Shown here piece after piece: positions 8,561 through 18,052 of a DNA stretch of 64,000 nucleotides (position 1 is the first letter of the stretch; each line of letters begins with the position of its first letter). The notes under the pieces are model-generated. The model was given only the letters and a program-made list of their open reading frames with translations. It did not search any database and had not been told where the DNA came from. The stretch is taken from positions 123,551-187,550 of the forward strand of contig NZ_BBBJ01000005.1 of NCBI RefSeq assembly GCF_001316005.1. The letters run 5' to 3'. Position numbers and translations under genes: made by a program. This DNA comes from Vulcanisaeta distributa JCM 11217 (GTDB lineage Archaea > Thermoproteota > Thermoprotei > Thermoproteales > Thermocladiaceae).

Positions 8561-10894
8561 ATGAGTAAGGCGAAGACCGCCAGCAAGGCTAGGGTGGAGA
8601 CTATTGCCCAGGCAATGCCTACTGTACCACTTGACGTGAGGGTTACTCAGTGGATTGCAATACTCTCGGCCACGGTCTCCTTCACATTACTCGCCTATTA
8701 CTTAAGGCTATACCCCCCCGTGTTACTCTATGGCTGGTATATAAACGAGTTCGACCCATACATAAGGCTTTTCATGACTGAGCAAATGCTTAAGTACGGA
8801 ACGATCAGGGGGGGCTCCTTTGGTGGCTTCATAAGGGCTACGGCGTGATATTCACTCACTTCTGGTATCCATGGGGGGGTATTAATTGGACTATAATACT
8901 ATCGCCAGGTGTCTCCTGGTTAGGCGTACTTGCGTATAAGGTATTATCGCACTTAGGCTTTGATTTACTACAATCAGTCATCCTGCTTCCCGCAATAGCC
9001 AATGCTGCAGTCGTCCCAGCAATGTTTTACCTCGGCTATAGACTTGGTGGCAAGTACGTTGGCCTATTGGCGGCTTTATGGTCCGTATTCACCACGATGT
9101 TTCTGCAGAGGGGTACAGCCGGTTGGTTTGCGGCTGAGCCAATATTCCAATTCATAGCCACCTTAGGCATAGCCTTCTATATTGAGTCCTTAACCAGAAA
9201 GGATAATTATTGGATACTCTTTGCCATACTCTCGGCAATATTTAATGGAATAACAACCTGGGTGTGGGGGGGTTCCTATGTATTCCTATGGAACTTCTAC
9301 GGGTTATTCACAATAATAATACTGCTTTACCTACTCATTAGGATCGCCAGGAGACAAAGCCTACCATTCACCATAGATAAGTTGGTCATAACCTACGTAC
9401 TCACTGACCTTGGATTCTCAGCCTTTGTAGCCATAACACCTAGGTACGGCTTCCACACATTAATATCCGGAATGGGTGGTGTGGCAAACGCAGCATTACT
9501 ATTTTCAATAATAGCCTACGCCCTAATCAAGCTATACCCAAGGTACCCGAGGATAATGGTTCCCGTGGTCAGGTATTTCCTCATAGCCATAGTCGTGCTT
9601 GTGGCTGTAGTAATTGGGCTAAGCTTCACCTCGGTGGGTGGTAAATTCCTTGGTGCATTATTACCACTGGCCAGGAGTGCCATTGTACAAAGTGTTGCTG
9701 AGCACTCCCCATCAACTCTCCAACAAAGTATGTATAATATCTCAATAACAGTACCATTCGTAATATACACAATACTACTCTCGGTTATGTCACTGTCACT
9801 CCCAGCAATACTAATTAGCCTTGGATCACTGGCCGCGGCCTACTTCGCATCGTCTGAGGTCTGGCTATTCATGTTGCTTGGGCTATTCTGGGTGCCTGCC
9901 ACGGCATATGGCTTCGTGAAGCTCACGGAGCTCGCGTTAAATAGGCGCATCCTCGTTGGTCTATCCATAGCGGCGTTACTCGGTGTCGTACTAGCCATTG
10001 CCCTGGTAGTCAATATACAGCCTGCCCTATCGATGTCCATAATGCCCCAGCAAATAGTTAGTACTGTGACGCCGCCAATACCAACGCCTGACTGGTTAGA
10101 CGCACTTCAATGGCTATCCTACAACACTCCGCCAAATGCGACTGTCCTCTCGTGGTGGGATTACGGTTATTGGATTGCGGTTATAGGGAATAGGACTAGC
10201 TTGGCCGATAATTCAACTGTGAATAGTACACAAATAGCGTTGATAGGCAGTTTCTTCATGTCTAATCCATATAATTACACGGGTGTCCTAGATAAATTGA
10301 ATGAGTTACACGACCCACAGTACATATTAATCTTCGAGCCATATACAGTATTCCCAGTGAATTTGACGAATTATGGCCTTGGGTCAGTATGCGTACTCAT
10401 ACCTGAGTACCCAGCGGGTGGTGACTTCGCCAAGAGTTATTGGATGGCTAGGATAGCAGGTTACACAAATAATTACATATTGAATACCTTCATATCCCCC
10501 CCTGCCAGGTTGGTTCATCGGCAATTTACGTACCATACGCCAATGCCACATTTTACGCGGCATACAACGTTACGCTTTACGACCTAATGTTCAACTCCGA
10601 GGTCGTTGATTCATCATACATGGTGTGGTCAACATGCACCATAAGAGGTATGCCGGCATACTGGATATTTGAGGGTGTACCAACGATAATGCCCAGTGTA
10701 AACGCCACCTCCTTTAAACTAACGTATATTGCCTACCAGGTTATAACGGGCCAATAACGCCTTGGTACTACCTATTGCAACCACCACCCTGGGCCCAGCT
10801 TGTCTATGTCTCTAGGCCGTATGGTTGGGTGATAATTTATAAGGTTAATTACAAAGTTCTTGAGGCATTAGCGCGTAATCAAACATTAACTTAA
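8561..10894 (+). CDS. aglB: Oligosaccharyltransferase STT3/AglB, frameshifted
   Basis: The catalytic membrane subunit that moves the lipid-linked glycan to Asn of surface proteins. The first external loop has EFDPYIR, with the catalytic Asp and the metal site, then THFWYPWG; a dozen hydrophobic helices follow; the C-terminal domain has the diagnostic WWDYG in VLSWWDYGYW (about 10150). Breaks: GGG at 8828-8830 where GGGG gives FIRGYGVIF, the C run at 10497-10502, and near 10738 (YNGPITPWYYL). Joined length is about 775 residues. Many N-x-S/T sequons in nearby secreted proteins fit the function. Confidence 0.85.
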
Positions 10895-10896
10895 AT

Positions 10897-11127
10897 TCAT
10901 TGAGAATCGGATTGGGATGACCTCGAAATAATTGCGTTCACCACGTCTGGGTTAAGCTTAATTTTACCGCTCATAATCTTCATGATTAGCCTATACTTAC
11001 CGTACTTATCATCAGGCGAGTACTTGGGCGGATGCGGCACTTCAAGTTCGCCACCGCAGTATGGGCATTTATCCTTCTTTAGGGTGTACCTACCACAGCT
11101 CTTACACCTCCTTAGTATTGAGTCCAT
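10897..11127 (-). CDS. nop10: H/ACA RNP protein Nop10
   Basis: A scaffold protein of the H/ACA guide ribonucleoprotein that makes pseudouridine in rRNA. RRCKSCGRYTLKKDKCPYCG forms the zinc ribbon, and PHPPKYSPDDKYGKYR is the hallmark Nop10 helix-binding linker. ATG 11127 is preferred over GTG 11133 because Nop10 begins close to the first Cys pair. It is the last gene of the minus-strand replication/translation block, after aIF2-alpha. Confidence 0.9.
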   Translation of the reverse strand: MDSILRRCKSCGRYTLKKDKCPYCGGELEVPHPPKYSPDDKYGKYRLIMKIMSGKIKLNPDVVNAIISRSSQSDSQ

Positions 11128-11141
11128 AATCACCGCCTGGT

Positions 11142-11995
11142 CTACTCGCCTATCCTTGTGAAACTTGCCTCGCCACCCCCCCTCTTCTTAATCTCCGTAG
11201 TGACTAGGTTAACCACATCCTTAAGCACCTGCTCTAATTTCTTTGGATCTTTACCAACAATGTCTATTCTGTACCTGGGAGGGCCTATTGTGTATACTCG
11301 GACGCTTTCGGCTCCCTCCTTCTTGGCTAATTCCATGGCTTTAAGCAGGACATCCCTAACATGCCTAACGCCATCAGGCTTAATGCTTATCACCCTAATT
11401 ATGCCCGAAATCTCCACAGGCTCCACCTCAACCCTCTCCTTAGCTATTTCCACGATTGCGTTAATAACGTCATCGTTAAGGCCCAACTTCTTGAGGTCGC
11501 CCGGCCCATACTTAGCCACATTCTCAAATATTGATAGGAAGTCTCCGTAGTAATCCTCTAGCTTCCACCCAAAGTCCTGTAACGCCTTATCAAGTGGTAT
11601 GTTCAACTTCTTAGCGACAAGCTCAAGAAGTCTCACACCCCTAAGTGTCCTCTTCCACTTCGTCAATTTCTCCCTCTTTTCCTCCTCCCTAACCTTCCTG
11701 AGCGAAACATCAACAAGCTTCCTACGCGCATCAACCCTAATAACCCTGAACACAGTCTTCTGTCCCAGTCTTAGGTAATCCTTAATGTCGTGGAACCAGG
11801 ACTGAACAATCTCATTAATTGGCGCATAAGCTTCAATGCTCCATACTCATCAAGTAGAACATACGCACCATGCTCCAATATCCTATATACAGTTCCAATG
11901 ACTAACTCACCGATGTCGGGTAGTTCCTTCCTGGCTATCCTCACTGATAACACGTTTTTCTTAATATCGTCTACCTTCTCCTCCTTCTTACTCAT
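11142..11995 (-). CDS. Translation initiation factor aIF2 alpha, frameshifted
   Basis: Subunit of the aIF2 heterotrimer delivering initiator tRNA. The first frame covers the S1 domain (GELVIGTVYRILEHGAYVLLDEYG), the second the rest (VDVSLRKVREEEK, helical domain and the C-terminal alpha-beta domain ending at GEASFTRIGE). Between them IEAYAPINEIVQSW continues the S1 domain after a one-base shift near 11838. Joined length is about 280 residues, normal for archaea. Start ATG 11995. Confidence 0.85.
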
Positions 11996-12040
11996 TGACT
12001 ATGTGAGGAGGCAGAATGCAATTTATACTTTTTCATTGTT

Positions 12041-12256
12041 TTACTCGTATACGGCAACCACGGTTGCCCCGACAATCCTACCCTTACCACCAGTCGGCTC
12101 TATGAGCACGTTACCACAGACTAAACACCTAACAACCATGGCCGGCCTATCAAAGACCACCTGCTCATTACCACAATTATTGCACCTAACCCTCAGGAAC
12201 CTCGACCTCGGCCTTGGAACAAGGACTGAACGCCAGTTGGTGGGCATTATCACCAC
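12041..12256 (-). CDS. rps27e: Ribosomal protein eS27
   Basis: Small-subunit zinc-ribbon protein. The pattern [20 protein letters not shown] then LVCG, with LIEPTGGKG, is the eS27 signature. ATG MPTNW at residue 4 is the likely start. It follows eL42 by 1-2 bases, as in many archaea. Confidence 0.9.
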   Translation of the reverse strand: MVIMPTNWRSVLVPRPRSRFLRVRCNNCGNEQVVFDRPAMVVRCLVCGNVLIEPTGGKGRIVGATVVAVYE

Positions 12257-12257
12257 C

Positions 12258-12542
12258 TCACCTGGTCTCTGCTAATTCAAGCTTCTTTAACCTACCAACA
12301 GTCCTCATTAACACATAGCCACACTGCCTACATTGAAGTTTAACGACGATCTTCTTCGTAGTCTTAGCAAACCTCTTCTGCTTAGGCTTTCTGCTGGAGC
12401 CATAGCCCTTGAGCTTCCTTAAGTACCTCCTCTGTCCCTCGGCCAGGTTCCTCCTCTTCCCATGGCTGTAGATTGTCACTGTGTGCTCCGTATACGCATT
12501 ACACCTTGGGCAATAAACCCTCACAACCTTGGGAAACTTCAC
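12258..12542 (-). CDS. rpl44e: Ribosomal protein eL42 (L44e)
   Basis: Large-subunit E-site zinc protein. [20 protein letters not shown], then [20 protein letters not shown] and LQCRQCGYV, is diagnostic. The GTG at 12542 starts at the family N terminus; its GTGA would overlap the GINS stop. In the present sequence the two genes are fused in one frame because of C-run length errors just upstream. Confidence 0.9.
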   Translation of the reverse strand: MKFPKVVRVYCPRCNAYTEHTVTIYSHGKRRNLAEGQRRYLRKLKGYGSSRKPKQKRFAKTTKKIVVKLQCRQCGYVLMRTVGRLKKLELAETR

Positions 12543-13119
12543 GAAGTAACCACAGGATAAAACCCCCCCTTTTATATTTTTACCTCCATTAATCCTAACG
12601 AATAATGTCGATAACCCCCCCCTACGAAGAAGCTCCTCAGCATCACTCCTCGGTATTGCCGCAACATCGAATTGCGAGAATGGACCTATCGTTACTAGGC
12701 GAACACTATAGAGTACTGGGAACCCCCTTCTTAAACGACACAATTGCCAGCCCCTGAACCTCACTCCTTGGCGCCTCAGCAATCCTGAGTTCTAATAACG
12801 GCATCAGAAATCTCCTCTCTTCAGGGAGTAATGCATCCTGAGGCACTTCCTTACCCGCTTGATAATATCTCATTATCTTCTCAATCCTCTTCCTAACAAG
12901 TATTGCTATTGTTTCCCTAACCATATTCATCGTTGTTTCAACAAGCTCCTTATCAAGTACATTACCGCTCGTTAATAATTTACTATTCAACTCCTGCACC
13001 AATTGGGCATACGACTCAAATGGCGGCCTTTGGATCTCTTCAGTACTCACCTCAAGCTTTGTGAAATCCATTAACCTCCTAAGCACATCACTAATCAACT
13101 GGCTCACCCCCCCAACCAC
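12539..13119 (-). CDS. GINS complex subunit (Gins15/51 type), frameshifted
   Basis: Replication factor of the CMG-like helicase. The helical A domain ([18 protein letters not shown] through [17 protein letters not shown]) is in one frame and the small beta B domain ([27 protein letters not shown]) in another. The break is a run of five C at 12723-12727; four would give FKKGFPVLYS. A second length error in the 12564-12570 C run hides the stop, which should be TGA at 12541-12539. Position between priS and rpl44e matches crenarchaeal Gins15. Confidence 0.75.
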
Positions 13120-13125
13120 TCATTA

Positions 13126-14152
13126 CTAGGTATATACGACGTAGGTTGGCACTTTAATAATACTCCCCCCCTCATCACCGCCGACGTCCTCGCCCAGGAC
13201 TCTCCTTACAGGTAACTTCTTAATTAATCTTAACGTTAATGAACCCCTCCTAAACTGTATTGCCTTATCAACTATGAAGTCAACACCCCCCTCTCCAAAT
13301 CACTTGGACTAACCCTAACAACCCTGAGCCCTGTCTTACCATGAAGTGAGTTGGGCATTCTAATTAATCTATGCACGTCCATCGTAACCACCTCATCGAC
13401 GTGCGTAGATAAGCGCTCACTAATTACGGAGTTTAGGGAATCAAGTTTTCGAATTACGTACTTACTAGGTCTCCTCCTATTACTGAGGCTGTTGAGGAGG
13501 TCAGGGTCTAACTCGTGAATTAATGATGCAAGTCTACCACCAATGCCTCTTAACTTAGCATCTATGAGGATGACATTGCCCCTAATTAAGCGCTCGATAT
13601 CAAAGCCCCGTAACAGTAAGTAATCAATTATCTCCCTCCTCTCCTCATCAGTCAAGCCTCGCACATCGGGTAACTCAATATGTACGTGATAACCCCTATG
13701 TCCACTAAAAAATATTTTAATTGATGAATCTGAAAATCCGAAATCCTCAATCAGGAAATCAACGAGCTTATTCACCTCCTCAGTGGCATCGTTAAGGCAT
13801 TCAAGGGTCATTAATTCAACACCTTGACAATTCTGCGTGGGTAGGTGGTCACCATCAATGTCAAAGATCAAATCGGCACCCAGCCAACCCTTGGCGTCCA
13901 TGTCCTGGTTAGCCGGGTCATTGTAAAGGCTGATGAGTAGTATACGTGGGATGGAACATTACTCACTAGGTAATGCCTCAATTCATCACTACTCTTAAAG
14001 GCCATGTGCCTAACCATCCCCTCCTTATCGAAGAATTGAAAACCAAACTCCCTTCTTTCTAAATCATTAATTTCAGATAGATCAACACCCCCCCTATAGT
14101 AATTCCTAAATAACACCTTAACTAAATCAATGAAGCCTGGCATATGAAACAC
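13126..14152 (-). CDS. priS: DNA primase small subunit PriS, frameshifted
   Basis: Catalytic primase. The N-terminal frame (FIDLVKVLFRNYYRGG, REFGFQFFD) joins the second frame at about 13900; the metal-binding acidic motif is in LIFDIDGDHL, and FSGHRGYHVHIE and RLIRMPNSLHGKTGLRV are the other conserved blocks. The C terminus after 13285 is again shifted at a C run and continues to TAG 13126-13128. Gene order PCNA-PriS-GINS is conserved in crenarchaea. Confidence 0.85.
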
Positions 14153-14226
14153 CTACATCATTAATTTCCACATTAAAATCATTTTTACAGCGTAAAATGT
14201 ATTATTTAATTATTTATGGCGTGAAA

Positions 14227-14985
14227 TTACTCAATCATTGGCGCTATGTAATACGTTAACTTACCACCCATTGGAATCTCAAACGTGAGCGCAATGGGCT
14301 TTTGCGTGGCAAACTCAATAGTGACTATATCGCTAATCCTATACGCCTTTGATACTGTGTCCACCAAGTAATCAAGGCTGTACTTAGCAGTTGCAGGTTC
14401 CTTAAGATCATACTCAAACATCACCTCACCCTCCTTCTCAAACTTAACCTCAACATCGCCCTTATCACTGCTTGCAGACACGTATAAACCATCATCCTTA
14501 GCATCAAACTTAACCGCATCGGCGATTACGTCAGCATCCTTAAGCGCCTCATTTAGTGCATCACTGGATACCTTGGCGAGTACCGTATATACAACCTTCG
14601 GTGTTGGTAATTCCTCAGCGCCAATGTCAATTAATGGCAATGTCATTGTCCTTGAGGCCTTACCGACAAGCTTAACCTTAAGCTTACCCTCGCTAACCTC
14701 CATGCCCAGTTTATCGCCCTTCTTAATCCTCCTCAATAACTTCTTGAAGTCGTCAAAGTTCACGCCAATCCTAACCTCCTCATTAAGGCTCTCAGGGAAT
14801 TCCTCAAAGGCTTCTCTGGGTATTAATAGGTCGATCATTGCAGTCCTAGATGGGTCCAAGGCCCTTAGCTTAAGACCATCACCTGCCAATGTGAAGCTTG
14901 CCTCCTCAATCAACGCGGATACTGCATCTATTATTTGCGAGAACTCCTTCGCATCTGGGTATGTTATCTTTACCTCAGACATCAA
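14227..14985 (-). CDS. pcn: Sliding clamp PCNA
   Basis: A complete 252-residue clamp. The N-terminal KITYPDAKEFSQIIDAVSAL, ALDPSRTAMIDLLIP, the interdomain VVYTVLAKVSSDAL, and C-terminal YYIAPMIE are typical. Crenarchaea have several paralogues forming heterotrimers; which one this is cannot be told here. It lies just upstream of priS on the same strand. Confidence 0.9.
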   Translation of the reverse strand: MMSEVKITYPDAKEFSQIIDAVSALIEEASFTLAGDGLKLRALDPSRTAMIDLLIPREAFEEFPESLNEEVRIGVNFDDFKKLLRRIKKGDKLGMEVSEGKLKVKLVGKASRTMTLPLIDIGAEELPTPKVVYTVLAKVSSDALNEALKDADVIADAVKFDAKDDGLYVSASSDKGDVEVKFEKEGEVMFEYDLKEPATAKYSLDYLVDTVSKAYRISDIVTIEFATQKPIALTFEIPMGGKLTYYIAPMIE

Positions 14986-15000
14986 ATTACCTAACCGCCA

Positions 15001-15013
15001 CTTAAATATAAAC
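15001..15013 (-). promoter_or_regulatory. TATA-like box of the PCNA gene
   Basis: On the minus strand gtttatatttaag is centred about 24 bases before the ATG, so PCNA-priS-GINS can be transcribed from here. Confidence 0.5.
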
Positions 15014-15056
15014 TCTACATCCTCAGCAGAAACAGTATTACCCAGTAATTATGGTT

Positions 15057-15395
15057 TTACTCGTACTCACGCCAGACGTACCCACACCTGACGCACTTGT
15101 AAAACCTGGTTGGTGGTTCATCAGCTGCCCTGGTCTGTTGAACCCAGAAATACGCCTCTTCATAGCCACACCTTGGGCAGGTCTTCCTAACCTTGGGTAA
15201 CGCCTCCTCGCCAGACTTGGTAAGTACTATTGGCTTATCATCCCTCCTGGCCAGTGTAGTCCTCTCAACAAGCTTCGCACCATTAACGTTAGCTTCCTCC
15301 TCATAGCCACACTTGGGGCATCTCCAAATAGTCTTCCCATCCTTCTTTGTTAAAACCATTATGCTTCTACATCTCGGGCAGAATTTAATGGCCAT
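15057..15395 (-). CDS. tfs: Transcription factor S (TFS)
   Basis: Archaeal TFIIS-like cleavage factor of RNA polymerase. Two zinc ribbons: KFCPRCRSIM with CPKCGYEE at the N terminus, and CPRCGYEEAYFWVQQTRAAD with DEPPTRFYKCVRCG at the C terminus; the DE pair in RAADEPPT is the catalytic hairpin. Length 112 residues is normal. A TATA-like ttaataaatagg at 15416-15427 gives a leaderless start. Confidence 0.9.
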   Translation of the reverse strand: MAIKFCPRCRSIMVLTKKDGKTIWRCPKCGYEEEANVNGAKLVERTTLARRDDKPIVLTKSGEEALPKVRKTCPRCGYEEAYFWVQQTRAADEPPTRFYKCVRCGYVWREYE

Positions 15396-15439
15396 TGCAC
15401 AAACCCACAGAACAACCTATTTATTAATCCTTCTGATCA

Positions 15440-16315
15440 TTAATCAATAATCCCTCTACGCCTAGCCTCATTTATTAAATAACGATAAACTGATCCCCCC
15501 CAAATCTTATCATCATTCCTAACTTTATTCTCAAAGTTCTCAAGGCCGGCCCATGCCCTGAAGGCCTCTTCAGTTGCCTCATCCCAATTACCATTAACAT
15601 CACCACTATAGAGCCCGAGTCCCTTCAGGATCCTCTGCACGGTTAATGCAACATTAGACTTTAGAACCACATCATTAGGATCCTCTCTACTCAACAGCGT
15701 TAGCTCCCAAATACTGAATAACCTACGTAACTCAGAAACGGGGGGGTCTGGATGATCATCAACCCTAAGATCAACATACGTATCGGTTAGGCCTAAGTAC
15801 CCGCCACCCGGCCTAAGCACTATAATAGCTGCTGATTGCTTACCCCCCCTTCTATCTCCGCCGGCCGCGTCGCCGGCGGATAAGGCCTCAAGTAATTTAT
15901 CCACTAACTCACCTCGCTTTGCCTCAAAGGCTCTAGCCATCCTCTCAAGAACCTCGGGACCAGCGAGTATGTTACCCTGAACGGCATAACCACTACCCAC
16001 TATATGCCCTGCATACTCAGGGCATTTAGAACCCGTGTAAGCGGCTGCATCGCCTCGTATGGACACAACACCTAGCTGTCTCTCCTCCCTACCTGAATCT
16101 TCGCCAAGTGCCTTAATCAATGCATCATTAGCATTAAGGCCTGATTCAAGCAACTTAAGTATTAACGAACCTAATCTCGGGTTTGCGTAACACTGCGTCG
16201 CCACAGCACCAATGCCAGCCTTGGCCTGAGGCACTATTGCGCCCACGGCTATGAATTTAGACGCGACGGCGACGCCCACGTCGGTTTCGTCAGTGGCCAC
16301 TATGGAGAATGTCAT
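15440..16315 (-). CDS. DUF1028 Ntn-hydrolase-like protein with C-terminal peptidoglycan-binding-like domain
   Basis: MTFSIVATDETDVGVAVASK starts a DUF1028 domain of the N-terminal-nucleophile hydrolase fold, with QCYANPRLG, GNILAGPEVLE and the D-HPDPP motif later. The last 70 residues (LGLYSGDVNGNWDEATEEAF) resemble the putative peptidoglycan-binding repeat found at the end of many DUF1028 proteins. ATG 16315 is preferred to the longer frame because the nucleophile should follow Met. Substrate unknown. Confidence 0.7.
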   Translation of the reverse strand: MTFSIVATDETDVGVAVASKFIAVGAIVPQAKAGIGAVATQCYANPRLGSLILKLLESGLNANDALIKALGEDSGREERQLGVVSIRGDAAAYTGSKCPEYAGHIVGSGYAVQGNILAGPEVLERMARAFEAKRGELVDKLLEALSAGDAAGGDRRGGKQSAAIIVLRPGGGYLGLTDTYVDLRVDDHPDPPVSELRRLFSIWELTLLSREDPNDVVLKSNVALTVQRILKGLGLYSGDVNGNWDEATEEAFRAWAGLENFENKVRNDDKIWGGSVYRYLINEARRRGIID

Positions 16316-16435
16316 GAATTCAATTATTAAAGCGCCATAGTTAAATCCTTTACCTTCAAGATCTCGGGAATTAAATGGCCACATAAAGTAAATGCTTATT
16401 AACCCTAACTACCCCCCCCGTATTCCTGATCAGCC

Positions 16436-16919
16436 TTGGTTAGCGTTAAGGATGTACCGGCGGACCTATTGATTAGGGAATTGGCTAAGTACCTGAAGGA
16501 AAACGTACCCCCAGGTAAAGCCGCCAGACTGGGCGTATTCGTTAAGACCGGGCCGAATAAGGATAGGCCTCCAATGCAGGAGGATTGGTGGTACATAAGG
16601 GCTGCCGCCGTTTTAAGAAAAAATTTACCTAAATGGCCCTGTAGGACTTGGCAGCCTAAGGATGGCATTTAGCTATAGGGCTAAGGTCGGTAGTGCTGTC
16701 AGGAGTGAGAGGACGAGGAAGGCTGGTGGTGCAATAATTAGGAATATACTTCATCAACTCGAGACTGCCGGTCTCATAACTAAGACTAAGGAGGGTAGGG
16801 TTGTAACGCCACAGGGCCGGTCATTACTTGACAAGATCGCACTAAATATATTTAAGGAATTAATTAAGCAAAGACCTGAGCTTGCCAAGTATTTGACACC
16901 CAAAACAACTACTGAATAA
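16436..16919 (+). CDS. rps19e: Ribosomal protein eS19, frameshifted
   Basis: ARLGVFVKTGPNKDRPPMQE and DWWYIRAAAVLRKNLPK, then after a one-base loss in the A run near 16630, GPVGLGSLRMAFSYRAKVG and GGAIIRNILHQLETAGL with TPQGRSLLDKIA, reproduce the full eS19 family in about 160 residues. The apparent start is TTG 16436. It is followed by PDCD5 and eL39, a conserved archaeal order. Confidence 0.9.
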
Positions 16920-16983
16920 ATTAAATCCATGGGTTCAATAAGGGTTTAAGGTTAATAAATAGGCTCACTATCTTTGTTATGCC

Positions 16984-17352
16984 ATGTCTATTGACGAAGA
17001 TTATGGAGAGGAGACAGGTGGTGACCAGGAGGTGAGTGAGGACGAGCTCGAAGCCATTAGGCAGAAGAAGCTCCAGGAGCTTCAGAAGCAGATTGAGGAG
17101 GAGAGGAAGAAGCAGGAATTGGCTGCCCAGAGGAGGGCCGTGCTCAGGGTAATACTAACGCCTGAGGCCAGGGAGAGACTTGATAATCTTAGGGTTGTTA
17201 AGCCAGAACTCGTTGAGGCCCTTGAGCAGCAGTTAATTGCCCTGGCCCAGTCTGGCAGGATTAGGGTTCCCATAACCGATGAGGACCTCAAGAAGATACT
17301 GGAAACAATTTATAAACAGACCCATAGGGAGTTCAGGATAAGGTATAGGTGA
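16984..17352 (+). CDS. PDCD5-family DNA-binding protein
   Basis: A 122-residue homologue of human PDCD5/TFAR19. An acidic N terminus precedes [20 protein letters not shown], then [19 protein letters not shown] and [17 protein letters not shown]. Archaeal members bind double-stranded DNA or nascent-chain factors; the role is not settled. It lies between eS19 and eL39. Confidence 0.85.
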   Translation: MSIDEDYGEETGGDQEVSEDELEAIRQKKLQELQKQIEEERKKQELAAQRRAVLRVILTPEARERLDNLRVVKPELVEALEQQLIALAQSGRIRVPITDEDLKKILETIYKQTHREFRIRYR

Positions 17353-17357
17353 TGGGC

Positions 17358-17513
17358 ATGGCCAGGAATAAGCCATTGGGTAAGAAGTTAAGGCTTGCGG
17401 CGGCGGGTAAGTCAAATAGGGCACCACCAATTTGGGTAACTGCTAAGACCGATAGGAGGGTATTAACGAACCCAGCGAGGAGACTCTGGAGAAGGACGAA
17501 GTTAAAGGTATAA
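17358..17513 (+). CDS. rpl39e: Ribosomal protein eL39
   Basis: A 51-residue gene from ATG 17358 to TAA 17511-17513. [29 protein letters not shown] and [14 protein letters not shown] match eL39, a small basic protein lining the exit tunnel. It starts 5 bases after the PDCD5 stop. Easy to miss because of its size. Confidence 0.9.
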   Translation: MARNKPLGKKLRLAAAGKSNRAPPIWVTAKTDRRVLTNPARRLWRRTKLKV

Positions 17514-17524
17514 GGGTAAAATGC

Positions 17525-18028
17525 GTGTTTTTAATGCTCCGTGAAATCCTTAGAAATAAATTTGTGATTGCCGCCTACATAATTGGCATAATTACCGTTA
17601 TTCTTGCTGCATATATAATATTAAATCCATTTAATATACATTATTACTATAAAGGGCCTCCAATTAATGGTTCGTTCACGGTAAATCCATCGGGGGGGAT
17701 TATATTTCTTATCTTAGAGACAAACGATAGTAATTTGAGTATTAACGTAACAGTGGTTAAGTGGGTGCCTGAAACTAACATAACATTAACGCTTTATTAT
17801 ACGGCTAGTTTAGGCCCTTATCAATTAAAGGAATTAAACTTCACAACAATAACTAGGCTTAACTTAACATCGGTTGGTAATGGGGGGGAGGTTACGATAA
17901 TCGGTATTTATAGACCTGAGATGATTAATGCCTTAACAATTATACTCACAATATTATTTATAATAGTAATTGCATTATTAATAATTGGATTTACAGAATC
18001 AATAATTAATATACATGGAAAAGTTTAA
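17525..18028 (+). CDS. Membrane protein with two helices, unknown function
   Basis: A 167-residue protein with a helix at each end (about residues 15-32 and 138-158) and a Thr/Asn-rich external middle with N-x-S/T sequons. ATG 17534 is an alternative start to GTG 17525. It stands between eL39 and the ABC importer; no family recognised. Confidence 0.5.
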   Translation: MFLMLREILRNKFVIAAYIIGIITVILAAYIILNPFNIHYYYKGPPINGSFTVNPSGGIIFLILETNDSNLSINVTVVKWVPETNITLTLYYTASLGPYQLKELNFTTITRLNLTSVGNGGEVTIIGIYRPEMINALTIILTILFIIVIALLIIGFTESIINIHGKV

Positions 18029-18032
18029 AAGC
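18021..18032 (+). promoter_or_regulatory. TATA-like box of the importer binding protein
   Basis: aagtttaaaagc is centred 27 bases before ATG 18053, the leaderless spacing. Confidence 0.5.
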
Positions 18033-18052
18033 TTAATTCAGGTTAGCTTGAT

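Noticed and set aside
12258..12782. A fused GINS-eL42 protein suggested by the open frame
   Set aside because: The fusion depends on G/C run lengths that are unreliable; with family-based lengths the GINS gene stops at a GTGA overlap with eL42.
14573..15091. Long frame antisense to PCNA, and similar antisense frames over icd, Topo VI-A and the importer
   Set aside because: They lack recognisable domains and mirror the codon bias of the true genes on the other strand.
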